Source: Bromus sterilis (lineage: Eukaryota; Streptophyta; Magnoliopsida; Poales; Poaceae). From it: DNA of 64,000 nt. Positions 23,291-35,803 of this stretch are shown piece after piece. The notes under the pieces are model-generated. The model saw only the letters and a program-made list of their open reading frames with translations. It was not told the origin of the DNA and made no database searches. Position numbers and translations under genes: made by a program. Location: positions 3,472,001 to 3,536,000 of the forward strand of contig OX465598.1 in NCBI GenBank assembly GCA_950022295.1. The letters run 5' to 3'. Positions within the stretch are counted from its first letter, which is position 1; each line of letters opens with the position of its first letter.

Positions 23291-24662
23291 CACTACTAGG
23301 AAAAAGCTTATAGGTAGAGGCTTAACAGTAGCGCCCTCAAAGAAGGGGTGCTACTGCTAATTAGTAGTAGCGCTTGCATAAAAGGGGCGCTACTGCTACT
23401 TAACAGTAGCGCCCTGTGCAAGAGGGGCAGTACTGCTAAGTTGATAGTAGTAGCGCGCGGTATAGACCCACGCTGCTACTAAGTGGTCTTCACTGTACCC
23501 TCTGGGACATGCTATACTACTAGCGCCTATACAAGAGGGGCGCTACTGCTAAGTTGATAGTAGTAGCGCCTGTACAAGAAATTCACCAAATGCACCCCCC
23601 CCGTGGGCCGCCTTTTTAGTTTAAAATATGGAAGAAAATGATGGAAATGTCAAAAAAATATAAACGAAAATGAGATTCCCATGTGATATGTGGTCTAGTT
23701 ATTAGGGAAATTGAAAAAATTTGAATTTCGACTTTTTTACAAAATCTCTCTAGAATTTGTAAAACGGGCACAACTTTTGCATACGAACTCCGATGAAAAA
23801 GTTTTTTACATGAAAAATCATCTACTCAAAAAGTTATATCCTAATTCGACGAGGGAAACCCCGTTGAACATTTTTAGAATCCTCAAAAACCTAACATAAA
23901 AAAGTTACGATGCTTTTAAGATGAGGAGGCCAAAATATTCGAACAAAATAGGTAGAGGGTTAACAGTAGCGCCTGTATAAGAGGGGCGCTACTGCTACTT
24001 AACAGTAGCGCATGTACAAGAGGGGTGCTACTGCTAGGCCTAACGTGGCAGTTTCCTATTGGTCTAGCCCTCCTCTCGCGGATCAATGACATGGCAGGGC
24101 AACAAAACGCCCACCACACATTTTTCTCCTCCTCTCCTCACACTGCATCTCCTCCACTCCATCTCCTCCTCTCCGACGACCTCCTCCTCCTCCTCACGGT
24201 GCTCCTCTTCCGGCGACCTCCTCCTCATGGTGCTCCTACTTCGGCGACCTCCTCCTCCTCATGGTTCTCCTACTCCGGTGACATCCTCCTCCTTCCTCTC
24301 CTCCTACACCGACGCGACCACCGGAGCGCGACTGCCGGAGAGCGGCCACCGACGCGGTCTTATGCACGGGGACGTGGCGCGGCTACTCAGAGCACGACGG
24401 AGACGAGGAGCGGCTGCCAAACTGTCGAGATTTTTTTGTTTTTTGAAATTAATACTAGTAGTGCGGGAATAAAGAGGGCGCTGCTGCTATTTAGCAGTAG
24501 AGCATGGACAAGAGGGGCGCTACTGCTATCACAACTAGTAGCAGCGCGGGCAAACACGCGCTACTACTAAAAGTTAGCTGTAGCGTGCTAGTAGTAGCGC
24601 GACACCGCGCGCTACTAGTAGCCATTTATGGGGCGCTACTAGTAGCGTTTTTCCTAGTAGTG
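23291..24662. mobile_element. Non-autonomous CACTA element (1372 bp)
   Basis: Starts CACTACTAGGAAAAA and ends with the inverted complement TTTTTCCTAGTAGTG. It is flanked by the 3-bp duplication TTT (23288-23290 and 24663-24665). Both ends carry subterminal repeats of the form AGTAGCGCC...GGGGCGCTACT, as usual for CACTA transposase binding regions. The middle holds an AT-rich part and a CTCCTCC-rich minisatellite (about 24175-24300, units near 36-39 bp). No transposase is encoded. It interrupts a satellite monomer inside CCGTTTTGG. Confidence 0.95.
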
Positions 24663-27560
24663 TTTTGGCCGATTCTCTCCCGTTCCATGGAATATTCCTC
24701 ACCGTTTTGGGGTCCTAGATTGATTTCCACGATCGACGAACACCAAGGTGCTTTTGCGTCTCGGTTATCAACACTTGTCATTTTTTCAAATTCTGGCCCA
24801 TTCCATGGGCTATTGCTCACCGTTTTGGGGGCCCAGAGTGATTTCCACGACTAGCGAACCCCGAAGTGCGTTTACGTGTTGGTCATCAACACTTGCCATT
24901 TTGGCTGATTGTAGCCCGTTCCAAGGGCTATTGCTCACCTTTTGGGGCCTCGGGATGATTTCCACGATAGACGAACCCCGAGGTGCGTTTATGTGTAGGT
25001 CATAAAAACTTTCCGTTTTTGGCCCTTTCCATGGCTATTGCTCACCGTTTTGGGACCCCAGAGTGATTTCCACGATTGATAATCTCTGGGGTGCATTACG
25101 TGTCGGTCATTAAAACTTGCCTTTTGACCGATTCTGGCCCGTTCCATGGGCTATTGCTCACCATTTTGGGGTCCCGGAGTGACTTCCATGATTGCCAAAC
25201 CCTGAAGTGCGTTTACGTGTCGTTCATCATCACTTACCGTTTTGGCCGCTTCTGACCGTTCCATGGGCTATTGTTCCACGACTGATGATCTCCTGGTGCG
25301 TTTACGTGTCGGTCGTCAAAAGTTGTTGTTTTGGCTGATTATGGCCCATTACATGGGCTTTTCCTCACCGTTTTGGGACCCGGCTGTGATTTCCATGGTT
25401 GACGAACCCTGAAGTGTGTTTACGTGCCAGTCATCAACACTTACCGTTTTGGTTGATTCTGGCCCATTCCATGGGCTATTTCTCACTGTTTTGGGGTCCC
25501 GAAGTGATTTCCACGATTGACTAACCCCGGGATATGTTTACGTGTCGGTCATCAAAACTTGTCATGTTGGCCGATTCTGGCCCGGTCCAAGGGCTATTGC
25601 TGTCAGTTTTGGGTTCCCGGAGTGATTTCCATGATTGGCGACCCCTAGGGTGCGTTTACGTGTTGGTCATCAAAACTTGCCGTTTTGGCCGATTCTGGTC
25701 CATTCCGTGGGCTATTGCTCGCCGTTTTAGGACCCCGGAGTGTTTTTTGAGGATTGAAGAACCCTGAGGTGCACTTACATGTCAGTCATCAAAACTTGCT
25801 GTTTTGGCCGATTGTCGCCCATTCCATGAATATTGTTCACCAGTTTGATACCATGGAGTGATTTCCATGACTGACGATCCCCGGGATGCGTTTATGTGCC
25901 GTTCGTAATTTTTTTTCGTTTTGGCCGATTCTGTCCCGTTGCATGGGCTATTGCGCACCGATTTGGGGTCCCAGGGTGATTTCTACGATTGACGAACCCT
26001 GAGGTGCGTTTACGTGGCGATCATTAACACTTGCAGTTTTGGTCGATTCTGACCCGCTTCATGGGCTATTCCTCAACGTTTTGGGGTCTCAAATTGATTT
26101 TCACGATTGCCGATCCCCGGGGTGCGTTTACGTTCCGGTCATCAAAAGTTGTCGTTTTGGCCGATTCTGGTCTCTTCCACCGTTTTGGGACTCCGGAGTG
26201 ATTTCCACGATTGACGAATCCCGAGATATGTTTACGTGTCGGTCATGCTGACAGTTTTGGGGTCCCGGAGTGATTTCCATGATTGGCGATCCCTAGGGTG
26301 CGTTTACGTGTTGGTCATCAAAACTTGCCGTTTTGGCCGATTCTGGTCCATTCCATGAGCCATTGCTCACCGTTTTAGGACCCCGGAGTGTCTTTTGAGG
26401 ATTGAAGAACCCTGAGGTGCACTTACGTGCCAGTCATCAAAACTTGCTGTTTTGGCCGATTCTCGCCCATTCCATGAATATTGCTCACCGGTTTGAGACC
26501 ATGGAGTGATTTCCATGACTGACGATCCCCGGGATGCGTTTATGTGTCGTTCATCAAAAAATTTCGTTTTGGACGATTCTGGCCCATTGCATGGGCTATT
26601 GCGCACCGATTTGGGGTCCGAGGGTGATTTCTACGATTGACGAACCCTGAGGTGCGTTTACGTGGCGATCATTAACACTTGCAGTCTTGGTCGATTTTGA
26701 CTCGTTTCATGGGCTATTCCTCAACGTTTTGGGGTCTCAAATTGATTTTCACGATTGACGATCACCGGGGTGCGTTTACGTTCCGGTCATCAAAAGTTGT
26801 CGTTTTGGCCGATTCCGGTCCCTTCCACCGTTTTGGGGCCCCGGAGTGATTTCCACGATTGACGAAACCTAAGGTGCACATACGGGTAATTCATCTAAAC
26901 TTTCCATTTTGGCCAATTCTGGCCCATTCCATGGCCATCGCTCACCATTTTGGGACCCCAGAGTGATTTCCACGATTGACGATCCTTTGGGTGTGTTTAC
27001 GTGCCGGTCATAAAAACATGCCATTTAGGCCGATTCTGGCCTGTTCCATGGGCTATTTCTCACCGTTTTCGGGTCCCGGAGTGATTTCCATGATTGACAA
27101 ACCCTGAAGTGCGATTACGTGCTAGTGATCAACACTTGATGTTTTGGCCGATTCTGGCCCGTTCCAGGGGCTATTGCTCACTTTTTTGGGGCCCCGGTGT
27201 GATTTGCACGACTGACGGACCCCAAGGGGCTGTTTTCGCCGATTCTGGCCCGTTTCTTGCGCTATTGCTCACCGTTTTGTGGTCCTGGGGTGATTTCTAC
27301 GATTGACGAACCCCGAGGTGTGTTTATGTGTCGATCATCAAAACATGTCATTTGACAGATTCTGGCCTGTTCCATGGGCAATTGCTTGCCGTTTTGGGTT
27401 CCAGAGTGATTTCCACGATTGAATAATCCTGAGGTGCGTTTATGTGTCGGTCATGAAAACTTGCCATTTTGGCCGATTCTGGCCCATTCCATGGGTATTG
27501 CTCACTGTTTTGGGGGTGCTAGAGTTATTTCCACGACTGATGAACGTGAGCTGCATTTAC
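24663..27560 (+). repeat. pSc119.2-like satellite array, block 3
   Basis: About 24 monomers continue the array in the same direction. This block contains deletion-bearing monomers (near 25265, 26170 and 26820) and a large tandem duplication listed separately. Confidence 0.85.
25525..26870 (+). repeat. 648-bp higher-order duplication within the satellite
   Basis: The segment from about 25604 to 26215 is repeated at 26252 to 26862 with a constant offset of 648 bp. Diagnostic shared variants are GAGGATTGAAGAACCC, CATGAATATTG, ACCATGGAGTGATTTCC, ATTAACACTTGCAGT and a monomer shortened at CTTCCACCGTTTTGGG. The two copies are much closer to each other than to other monomers, so the duplication is comparatively recent. 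Confidence 0.85.
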
Positions 27561-29348
27561 TGTTGGGAATGTGCCCTAGAGGCAAATAAAATATGTTTTA
27601 TCGAGCATATTCCATTAGTTCATAATACGCTTGATACTATGCTATAACTGTATTAAGCGGAAACATTAATACAGGTGTGGTATACAAACAACCAGGTCCC
27701 TAGTCAACCCTAGTATACTAGTCCATTGGGCGATTGATGATCAAGGTTTCCTGATCATGAGACAATGGCGTCTGTTGACAATGGAGTCGTATCATTGGAT
27801 AATGATATGATGGACATACACCCACCAGAAGTGTTGCGATGTGATCAAGTCACATAGTTCGACATTGCGATAACTATAACGTAGTGACCAGATCCTTAGA
27901 CCGTAATGATCATACGTAATTACTGTCTATTAGGATGCCTTGATTTGCTACCCACCGCCTGACTGAAATATGCTGGCCATAAAGGAGTACTTCAGGTATT
28001 CCGAATAGATATGTTAATGAGTATGCAAATAGATCAAAGCGGGATTTGTCCATCCGTGTAACGGATAGGTACTCTGGGCCCACTCGGTGATGTTACATCA
28101 TAAAGTTTGCAAACGTGTGACTAGGTCACGGAATTGTAATATCACGGGAACGAGTAAACTTGTTTGTTGAGAACGAGGACGAACTAGGTAAGTGGATACC
28201 GATGATCAAACCTCGGACAAGCAAAGTACCCCAGGACAAAGGGAACAGGCACACGGTTAACGGATCCAACAGCGATTGAAGTTCATTCGATGGAAGCGCA
28301 GGGGCTATCAAGGATTGTAACCAGGTCCAATTGATTAGTCATTGATCAATGAGAATTGTCTCGATCATGTCTGCTGTTTCGCGGACCGTAGGGTGTTACA
28401 CTTAAGGGTACTCGGCGCAGTAAGGATTGATTCGGGATCACCGGAGAAATTGCAGAGAACACCGGAATTGTACCGATGAAGGCCGGAAGTTGTTCCGGGT
28501 ATTATGAAAGGTTCAAAATATATTTAATAATGTTTAATATATGTTTTATTATTTATTTATCTGAATTAAATATTAAAATGTATTTAAATATAATTAAAAA
28601 TGGAAGAAAAGGCACATGGGCCTCATAGGGCCCATTAGGGGGAGAGGGAGTCCTCCCCCATGGGCCATGGCGCCATGAGGGGGGCCCACCCCCCTAGGGC
28701 TGCGCCAATACCCCCCTCCCTTGGGATTAGTCCCACCCCGAAAGTGGAGGGAGGGTGGCACCCCTCGGCCTATATAAGGATGGGTAGGGTGCCCTTTTTT
28801 CTTCATAAAAATTGATTTGAGACAAGTTTCTCTCATCTCTCTCTCCCTCCTTTCTCCTTCCTCGAGTGGACTCCCCTTGTTTGGAGTCTACACTTGGTTG
28901 GGGATTTCTCCACCATACGCACGCCGTCGTGCTGCTGGAATCGGGATCCGAATCCATCTTCTTTCCGCTGCTCGACTGGTTCGGAGCCCGGAGGGACGTC
29001 GGGTATACTGTATGTGTATAATCCCGCGAGGCACTACACTTGTGGTGCTACTTCATCGTCGTGGTCGTATCGCGAGGTCTTCATCAGCAACGTTCCAACG
29101 GGGACGTAATCCCGTCATCGGTCTACAAGGATAGGGTGGCTACAGGAGTCATCGTGGATCTGCGCGGCATCGGGGATTGCCGGTACGACTACACCGATCA
29201 CGTTCATGCGGGAACGTTTCCCGCTTAACGGACTACATACTGGTATGTGATCTATTTCTGTCTGTTACTTACATCGCCATAGCATAGGTCTTGGGTATGG
29301 GTCTCGTAGGTTATGAAAAATTTGTGTTTTCTGCCCCGAACCCCAACA
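27561..29348 (+). mobile_element. Copia (BARE1/Angela-like) solo LTR, 1788 bp
   Basis: Starts TGTTGGGAATGTGCCCTAGA and ends CCCCGAACCCCAACA. TTTAC is duplicated at both flanks (27556-27560 and 29349-29353). The start, the CCGTGTAACGGATAGGTACTC segment and the TATATAAGG promoter near 28772 fit the BARE1/Angela/WIS LTR group of Triticeae. No internal domain is present, so it is a solo LTR. Orientation follows the LTR promoter. Confidence 0.93.
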
Positions 29349-29662
29349 TTTACATGTCGGTCATCAACACTTGTCGCTTTGGCTTATTCTTGCCTGTTCC
29401 ATGCGCTATTGCTCACCGATTTGGGGTCCCGGTGTGATTTCCACGATTGACAAACCCCGAGGTGTGTTTACGTGGCGGTCATCAACACTTCTCGTTCTGG
29501 TCGATTCAAACCCGTTTCATGGGATCTTAGCTCACCGTTTTGGGGTCCTAGAGTGATTTCCATGATTAACGATCCCCGGGGTGCGTTTATGTGTTGGTCA
29601 TCAAAACTTGTCGTTTTGGCCGATTCTGGCCCATTCCATGGGTTATTGCTCACCGTTTCGGG
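29349..29662 (+). repeat. pSc119.2-like satellite array, block 4
   Basis: About 2.7 monomers trapped between the two Copia solo LTRs, in the array orientation. The monomer broken by the left insertion resumes here at TTTAC. Confidence 0.88.
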
Positions 29663-31792
29663 TGTTGGAAATATGCCCTAGAGGCAATAATAAAATGTTA
29701 TTATATATATATATATTTCCACGTTCATAATTAATGTTTATATTTCTGTGCTATAATTGCAATGACCCTGACTGTGAGATTCAGAAGAAAACTCATTTGC
29801 ATGTGTGGAAATGTAAACACCAAGAGTTCCTGGTTTAGCCTCTAAGACCAGCTCATGTGCTAACTGATGATTACGTTTTCTTAATCATGGACATTGTTCT
29901 TGTAACAAGGATGTCAGTAGCAATGGGAACATATTGTTAGCAGAACAATGATGTTGAACCGACCCCAGTATTGAATGATATACTTAGAGATCACATCGTA
30001 ACTACGTGATAAGTCATATCATGAAATGTTTTCATATACGTAATTCCTTAGACCATGAGAGTATCGAGTTGCTTCACACAGGAAGACATGCTTTGGTTCT
30101 TAGATGAATCCTCCCGTAAATGGGAAGTAGTAAAATAAGTTCTGGGTATGTCAGATGGTGTGGCTAGTGACTGTGATAGTTCAAGAATGGGATTTGCTCC
30201 TTCACGATGAAGAAGATATTCACTTCGGGCCCGCTCGGTATGACGGTATCCATTATAGTCTGGCCAGACGCATTGTGATTCAGTCACGGGGATACCGGAA
30301 TACGATAACGAGAAAAGGGACAAACGAGCAAAGAGGATAACGAGTGGCTTGTGTTCAAAAGTTGTTACACATGGGTGCCAAACTTCTCTCCTCTAACTTT
30401 GTCATATATCGCGAAGCAAAGGGAATGGTACATGACTAAACATAATGGTTCACTCGAAGTTTCTTCGTGTATGTGCGGGAGTCAACATGGGTGTCCATGG
30501 CTCCGCTGTTGATTATTGGCTATTGACAAAAGGCTGTTGACCTATGTCCGGAAGATGTTCTGAGTCATGTCTGCATTATACCGAACCTATTGGGTCACAC
30601 ACTTAACGAGCAGTAGTCTGTTAGAATACTAGTATGGTAGAAGGTTTAGTGGAAGCAAAGCAGAATAATTCATACGGGTACCGGAAGTAGTTCCGGAGAT
30701 TTATGGAATTGTTCATAAGGGCACCAGAAGTAGTTCTGGGTATTTAAGGTTATGTCCGGATCACTCTGGAGTAGTCCCAGGTGGTTCCGGAACATATGAG
30801 AATGATACTCGGGAAGTCCTGGATCAACCGGAATAGTTTCTGGATAATCGCTGGGCGTCCCGACAACCTTCGCGGTCATCCGGTGGCTTAAACTGTAACT
30901 CGGATGGTCTTGGAAACTATCCGGATGGCTCCGGAACGTCCGAGAACGGTCTCGAAAGGTCCTGGAAGTGCTCCAGAAGTGTCCGGAATGTCCCGAAACG
31001 GTCCCGGTATGTCCCGGAAGGTCTTGGAAGCTTCTAGAAGGTCATGGAAGGTTCCAGAAGGTTCCGGACAGTACCACCCACTCCCCTGCGCCCCTAGCCT
31101 TGGGGGGCAAGCCACCTAGGCTGCCCTGGCCGGCCAAGGGGTGGGGGGCGCACCAAGGGGAAGGAATCCCCCTCCAGGTGGAAAGTCCAACTCTCCAATA
31201 TGGCAGGTTTCCGGTGGGAAGGTTTGGGAGGTTTGGGAGTCCAAGTTGGACTCCCCACCCCCCTTATTGCGCCCCAAGGGCCTCTTGGCCACCTATATAA
31301 TGTGGGGGAGGGGTGGGGGGCGCAACACAACTTTTCCCCAAGGCCTATGCGCCACCCTCCCTCTAAACCCCGTTGCTCCACAATTAGACCCCGGTTTAGA
31401 CGCTGTTCTAGATCGGAATCCGTTAGGGTTTTCTCCCTCTAGTTTTCTCGGTGGCGTTCATCTCTGGATGGCGGAGCGCTACTGGATTGCTGCTACGGGA
31501 TGTGTGGATACTAATGGAGGGGTCGTACCTTCGACCCTTCTTCGAGGAGCTCGTTCATGGGACTTGTCCGTGGGACTAGATCGCGGGACTTGTTCGTGGG
31601 ATTGATCGAGGGACTGTTCGTGGGAGAACTTGCGAGATCTACTTCCGCTACGTCCACGAGCTTCACCAACTCTACTTCCGCTACATCGGTTGGTGAGCCA
31701 TGACCTAAAACCTTGCATGCAATCTTCTTGGATGATCTTGGGATCTTGATTCGTAGGCGCGAAATTTTTGTTTTCTACTACGTTTCCCAACA
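29663..31792 (+). mobile_element. Second Copia solo LTR, 2130 bp, with internal minisatellite
   Basis: Starts TGTTGGAAATATGCCCTAGA and ends CTACGTTTCCCAACA, with TCGGG at both flanks (29658-29662 and 31793-31797). It belongs to the same broad BARE1/Angela-like group but is longer than its neighbour. Between about 30890 and 31075 it contains a degenerate short repeat built on GGTCCCGGAAGG, GGTTCCAGAAGG and GTCCCGGAA words, which may account for the extra length. No internal domain was found. Confidence 0.92.
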
Positions 31793-33825
31793 TCGGGACC
31801 GAGAGAAATTTCCACGATTGACGATCCTCGGGGTCCGTTTATGTGTAGCTCATAAAAAATTTCTGTTTTGGTCGTTTTTGGCCCATTCCATGGCAATTGC
31901 TCACCGTTTTGGGACCCTGGAGTGATTTCCATGCTTTTGGGCGATTCTGGCCCGTTCCATGAGCTGTGGCTCACCATTTTGGGGTACCTGGGTGATTTCG
32001 ACGATTGACGAATCCCTGAGGTGCGTTTATGCGTCGGTCATCAAAACTTGTCGTTTTGGCCGATTCTGGCCCGTTCCATGGGCTATTGACGAACCCTGAA
32101 GTGTGTTTACATGCAAGTCATCAACACTTGCCGTTTTAGCGGATTCTGGCCCGTTTCATGGGCTATTGCTGACCGCTTTGGGGTACCAGAGCGATTTCCA
32201 CGATTGACGATCCTTGGGATGCGTTTATGTGTCGGTCATCAAAACTTGTCTTTTTGGCCGATTCTGGCCCGTTCCATGGGCTATTGCTCACCGTTTTGGG
32301 GTCCTGGAGTGATTTCCATGATTGACGAACCCCGAAGTGCGTTTACCTGCCAGTCATCAAGACTTGCCGTTTTGGCCGATTATGGCCCGTTCCATGGCTA
32401 CTGCTGACCGTTTTGGGGTCCCGGAGTGATTTCCACGATTGACGATCCCGGGGGTTTGTTTACGTGTCGGTCATCAAACCTTTCCGTTTTGGCCGATTCT
32501 GGTCCATTACATGGTCTATTGCTCATCGTTTTTGTACCCCGTAGTGATTTACATGATTGAAGAACCCCGAGGTGCACTTATGTGTAGGTCATCAAAACTT
32601 GCTGTTTTAGCCGATTCTGCCCATTCCATGGGCTATCGCTCACCTTTTCAGGACCCCATAGTGATTTCCACGCTTTACGATCCCTGGGGTCTGTTTACAT
32701 GTAGGTCATAAAAACTTTCCGTTTTGGCCGATTCTGGCCCATTCATGTCTATTGGTCACCGTTTTGGGCCCCGGAGTGATTTCCACGATTGACGATCTCC
32801 TAGTGTGTTTACGTGTCGGTCATCAAAATTTACTGTTTTGGCCGATTATGGCCAGTTCCTTGGGCTATTGCTGAACGTTTCAGGATCCCGGAGAGATTTC
32901 CACGATTAATGATCCTCGGAAAGGGTTGACGTGACGGTCATCAAAACTTGTCGTTTTGGCTGATTTTGACCCGTTCCATGGGCTATTTCTCACCATTTTG
33001 CGGTCCCGGAGTGATTTCAATGATTGACGATCCCCGGGGTGCGTTTACGTGTCAACTGTGAACACTTGCCGTTTTAGCCGATTCTGGCCTGTTTCATGGG
33101 CTATTGCTGACCATTTTGGGGTTCCGGAGTGATTTCCACGATTGACGATCCCCGGGGTGCGTTTACGTGTCGGTCATCAAAACTTGCCGTTTTGGCCGAT
33201 TCAGGTCCATTCCATGGGCTATTGCTTATCGTTTTAGGACCCTAGAGTGATTTCCACGATTGAAGAAGCTCGAGGTACACTTAGGTGTAGGTCATCAAAA
33301 CTTTAATTGATTATTGCTCACCGTTTCGGAACCCCGGAGTGATTCCACAATCGTAATCCCCGGGGTCCGTTTACGTGCCAGTCATCAAAGCTTGTCGTTT
33401 TGGCCGATTGTGGCCCATTCCACGAGCTTTGCTCACCGTTTTGGGGTCCCGGAGAGATTTCCATGACTGACGAACCCCGAGGTTCGTTTACGTGTCGGTC
33501 ATGAACACTTGTCGTTTTCGCCGATTCTAGAGCATTTCATGGGCTATTGCTCACCATTTTGGGTTCCCGAGGTGATTTCCACCATCAACGAAACCCGAGG
33601 TGTGTTTATGTGTCGGTCATCAAAACTCACTGTTTAGGCCGATTCTGGCCCGTTCCATGGGCTATTGCTCACCGTTTTGAGGTCCCCGAGTGATTTCCAT
33701 GATTGACGAATCCCGAGGTGCGTTTACATGCTAGTCATCAACAGTTGTCGTTTTGGCCGATTCTGGCCCGTTCCACGGGTTGTTGCTCACTATTTTGGGG
33801 TCCCGGGGTGATTTCCATGACTAAC
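31793..33825 (+). repeat. pSc119.2-like satellite array, block 5
   Basis: About 17 monomers in array orientation, ending at CTAAC where the nested Gypsy complex begins. One monomer (near 33300) is shortened and resembles the CGATTGTAATCCCC variant of block 2, hinting that both come from one amplified unit. Confidence 0.85.
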
Positions 33826-34136
33826 CGATGGCTTCTCGCCCCTCGTTGGTTACCCAAAGTGGAAGGTTGAGATGTAGACAACAACAAATTTCCCTCGGTG
33901 AAGATACCAAGGTTTGTCTCCAGTAGGACTCCGAAAACGACAGGAAGGTGACAACGGCGCCAACAATTAGGCGGTTGATGCGGACCTGCACACATAACAG
34001 ATAACTTTGCTCCCAACGAGTACAGAGAGGTTGTCAATCCCTCCTGCCTTGTTGTTTACAAAGGATAAAATGCACGGGATAATAATGATAGCAATAGCAA
34101 CAGAAAAGGAAATAAAGCAGAAAATAAATAGTGGGT

Positions 34137-35789
34137 TGATGGAAAGAGAGTGTTAATACTCTTCAAGCCCTCGTTGATTACCCCAAGTGCAGGGTGGGAT
34201 ATAGTGCAGCGGAAAGTTTTCCCTTGGCAAAGATACCAAGGTTTGTCTCCCGTAGGACTCCGAAAGATACAAGAAGGTGGTAAAGTGAACAATGGCAACG
34301 AGGTTGCTAGCTTCACCTGGACCTGCACACAGATACAAATAACTTTGCTCCCAACGAGTACAGAGGAGTTGTCAATTCCTCCGGCCTTGCTGTTTACAAA
34401 GGATCAACGCAAGAGATAATAATAGTGGCAACTGAAAGTAAAGACTGAAAGTAATAAGGGTGTAATCAGTGATATGAAGATGGACCAGGGTCCCGTGATT
34501 TTCACTAGTGATGTCTCTCTCCCAAAAGACGATAAATATGCTAGCGAGGTAAACAAATCACAGTTGGGCAATTAACAGGATTATGAAGGCACCGCAATGC
34601 TAACTATGCTGCAAAGAAAGGAAGGGCTCAAAAGCAATGCGAAGTACGCCAAGGTAAGTAGACCGAAATCCATCTGCATCTACTACGAATCATCCACCTT
34701 GAGATATCTATCCAGAACATCTCGCTGGTATTAAGTTGCGAATCCCACCCAAAGTGTAAACTCAAAGCAACAGACAACTGCATTAAAAGAACTTTGCGTA
34801 AAGTAAACAATCCTTGCACCCGCGGGTACAAGCATCGTTGTTTTATCCCTGGTGGAAACATCACATCCCCTAGTCTCATGTTTCTGCCACTCAAGCTAGA
34901 CATCAAGGGGCTGAACCCACAATCGAGCATAACGCTCTCTCTTGGAGTTGCAAATAAAATACTTGGCCAAAGCAAATACCGCAACGGAGAACGTGCAAGA
35001 ATTTACTCAAGAACAAAATATAAAAGAGAAGAACCAAATATATTACTCATCACAATCTGAACATAGTCTCATAATCCATCAGATCCCAACAAACTCAGCA
35101 TAGCAACAACAGAAATTACATAGATGCCTCGATCATTTGAGGCAGCTCACGAGGACTCGAAAGTGGAAGCACAAAAGGGGGAGAGATAGATCACATAGCT
35201 ACTGGTCACGGACCCATAGTCCAAGAGAAACTACTCACGGTACATATGGGAGGCGTCCATGGCTATGGAGGGTTTCCCGGAGGGGGTAGCTTCTCCCGGC
35301 AGGGTGCCGGAGCAGCTTCTCCAGGCAGCCCCGATCTTGAAACGGAGGCGGCGGCGGAACAGAGGCAAGATCGCGAAAAAGGAGTCCGTCTTAGGGGTTT
35401 CCACCCCGAGGGGTAAATATAGGCGAAGGGGGCGTCGAGTGGACCCACCAGGCAGCCAGGAGGCCTCCTGGCGCGGCCTAGGGTGGGGCCGCGCCAGGGA
35501 CCCTCCTGGCCTCCTGGTGGTGGCCCCCCTTCCCTCTCTTGGTGATTCAGGAAGCTTCTGTTGCGCTGATTTTTTATATATTTTCCCGGAATTTTTGGAG
35601 CACTTTTAATGGCCGGAAAACCTGAAATACAAAAACAGCAGAAAACATAAACTGGCAACTGGGTGCACTGAGTTAGTAGGTTAGTCCAAATAGGTTCAAA
35701 AGTGTATGAAAGTTCAAGCAAAACATGGCAAAGTCACACAAAACATGCATGGGACAAGCAGAAATTATAGATACGTTTGGGACGTATCA
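34137..35789 (-). repeat. 3' LTR of the minus-strand Gypsy element
   Basis: 1653 bp, starting TGATACGTCCC on the minus strand at 35789 and ending TTTCCATCA at 34137. It is very similar to its partner at 47126-48781 by eye. Confidence 0.92.
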
Positions 35790-35803
35790 ACATCCCCAAG
35801 CTT

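Noticed and set aside
16338..33825. Many open frames of 60-140 codons reading FHGLLLTVLGP-like repeated peptides
   Set aside because: They are periodic read-through of the 118-bp satellite. Because 118 is not a multiple of three the frame rotates each monomer and stops soon appear. There is no promoter, codon bias or family match.
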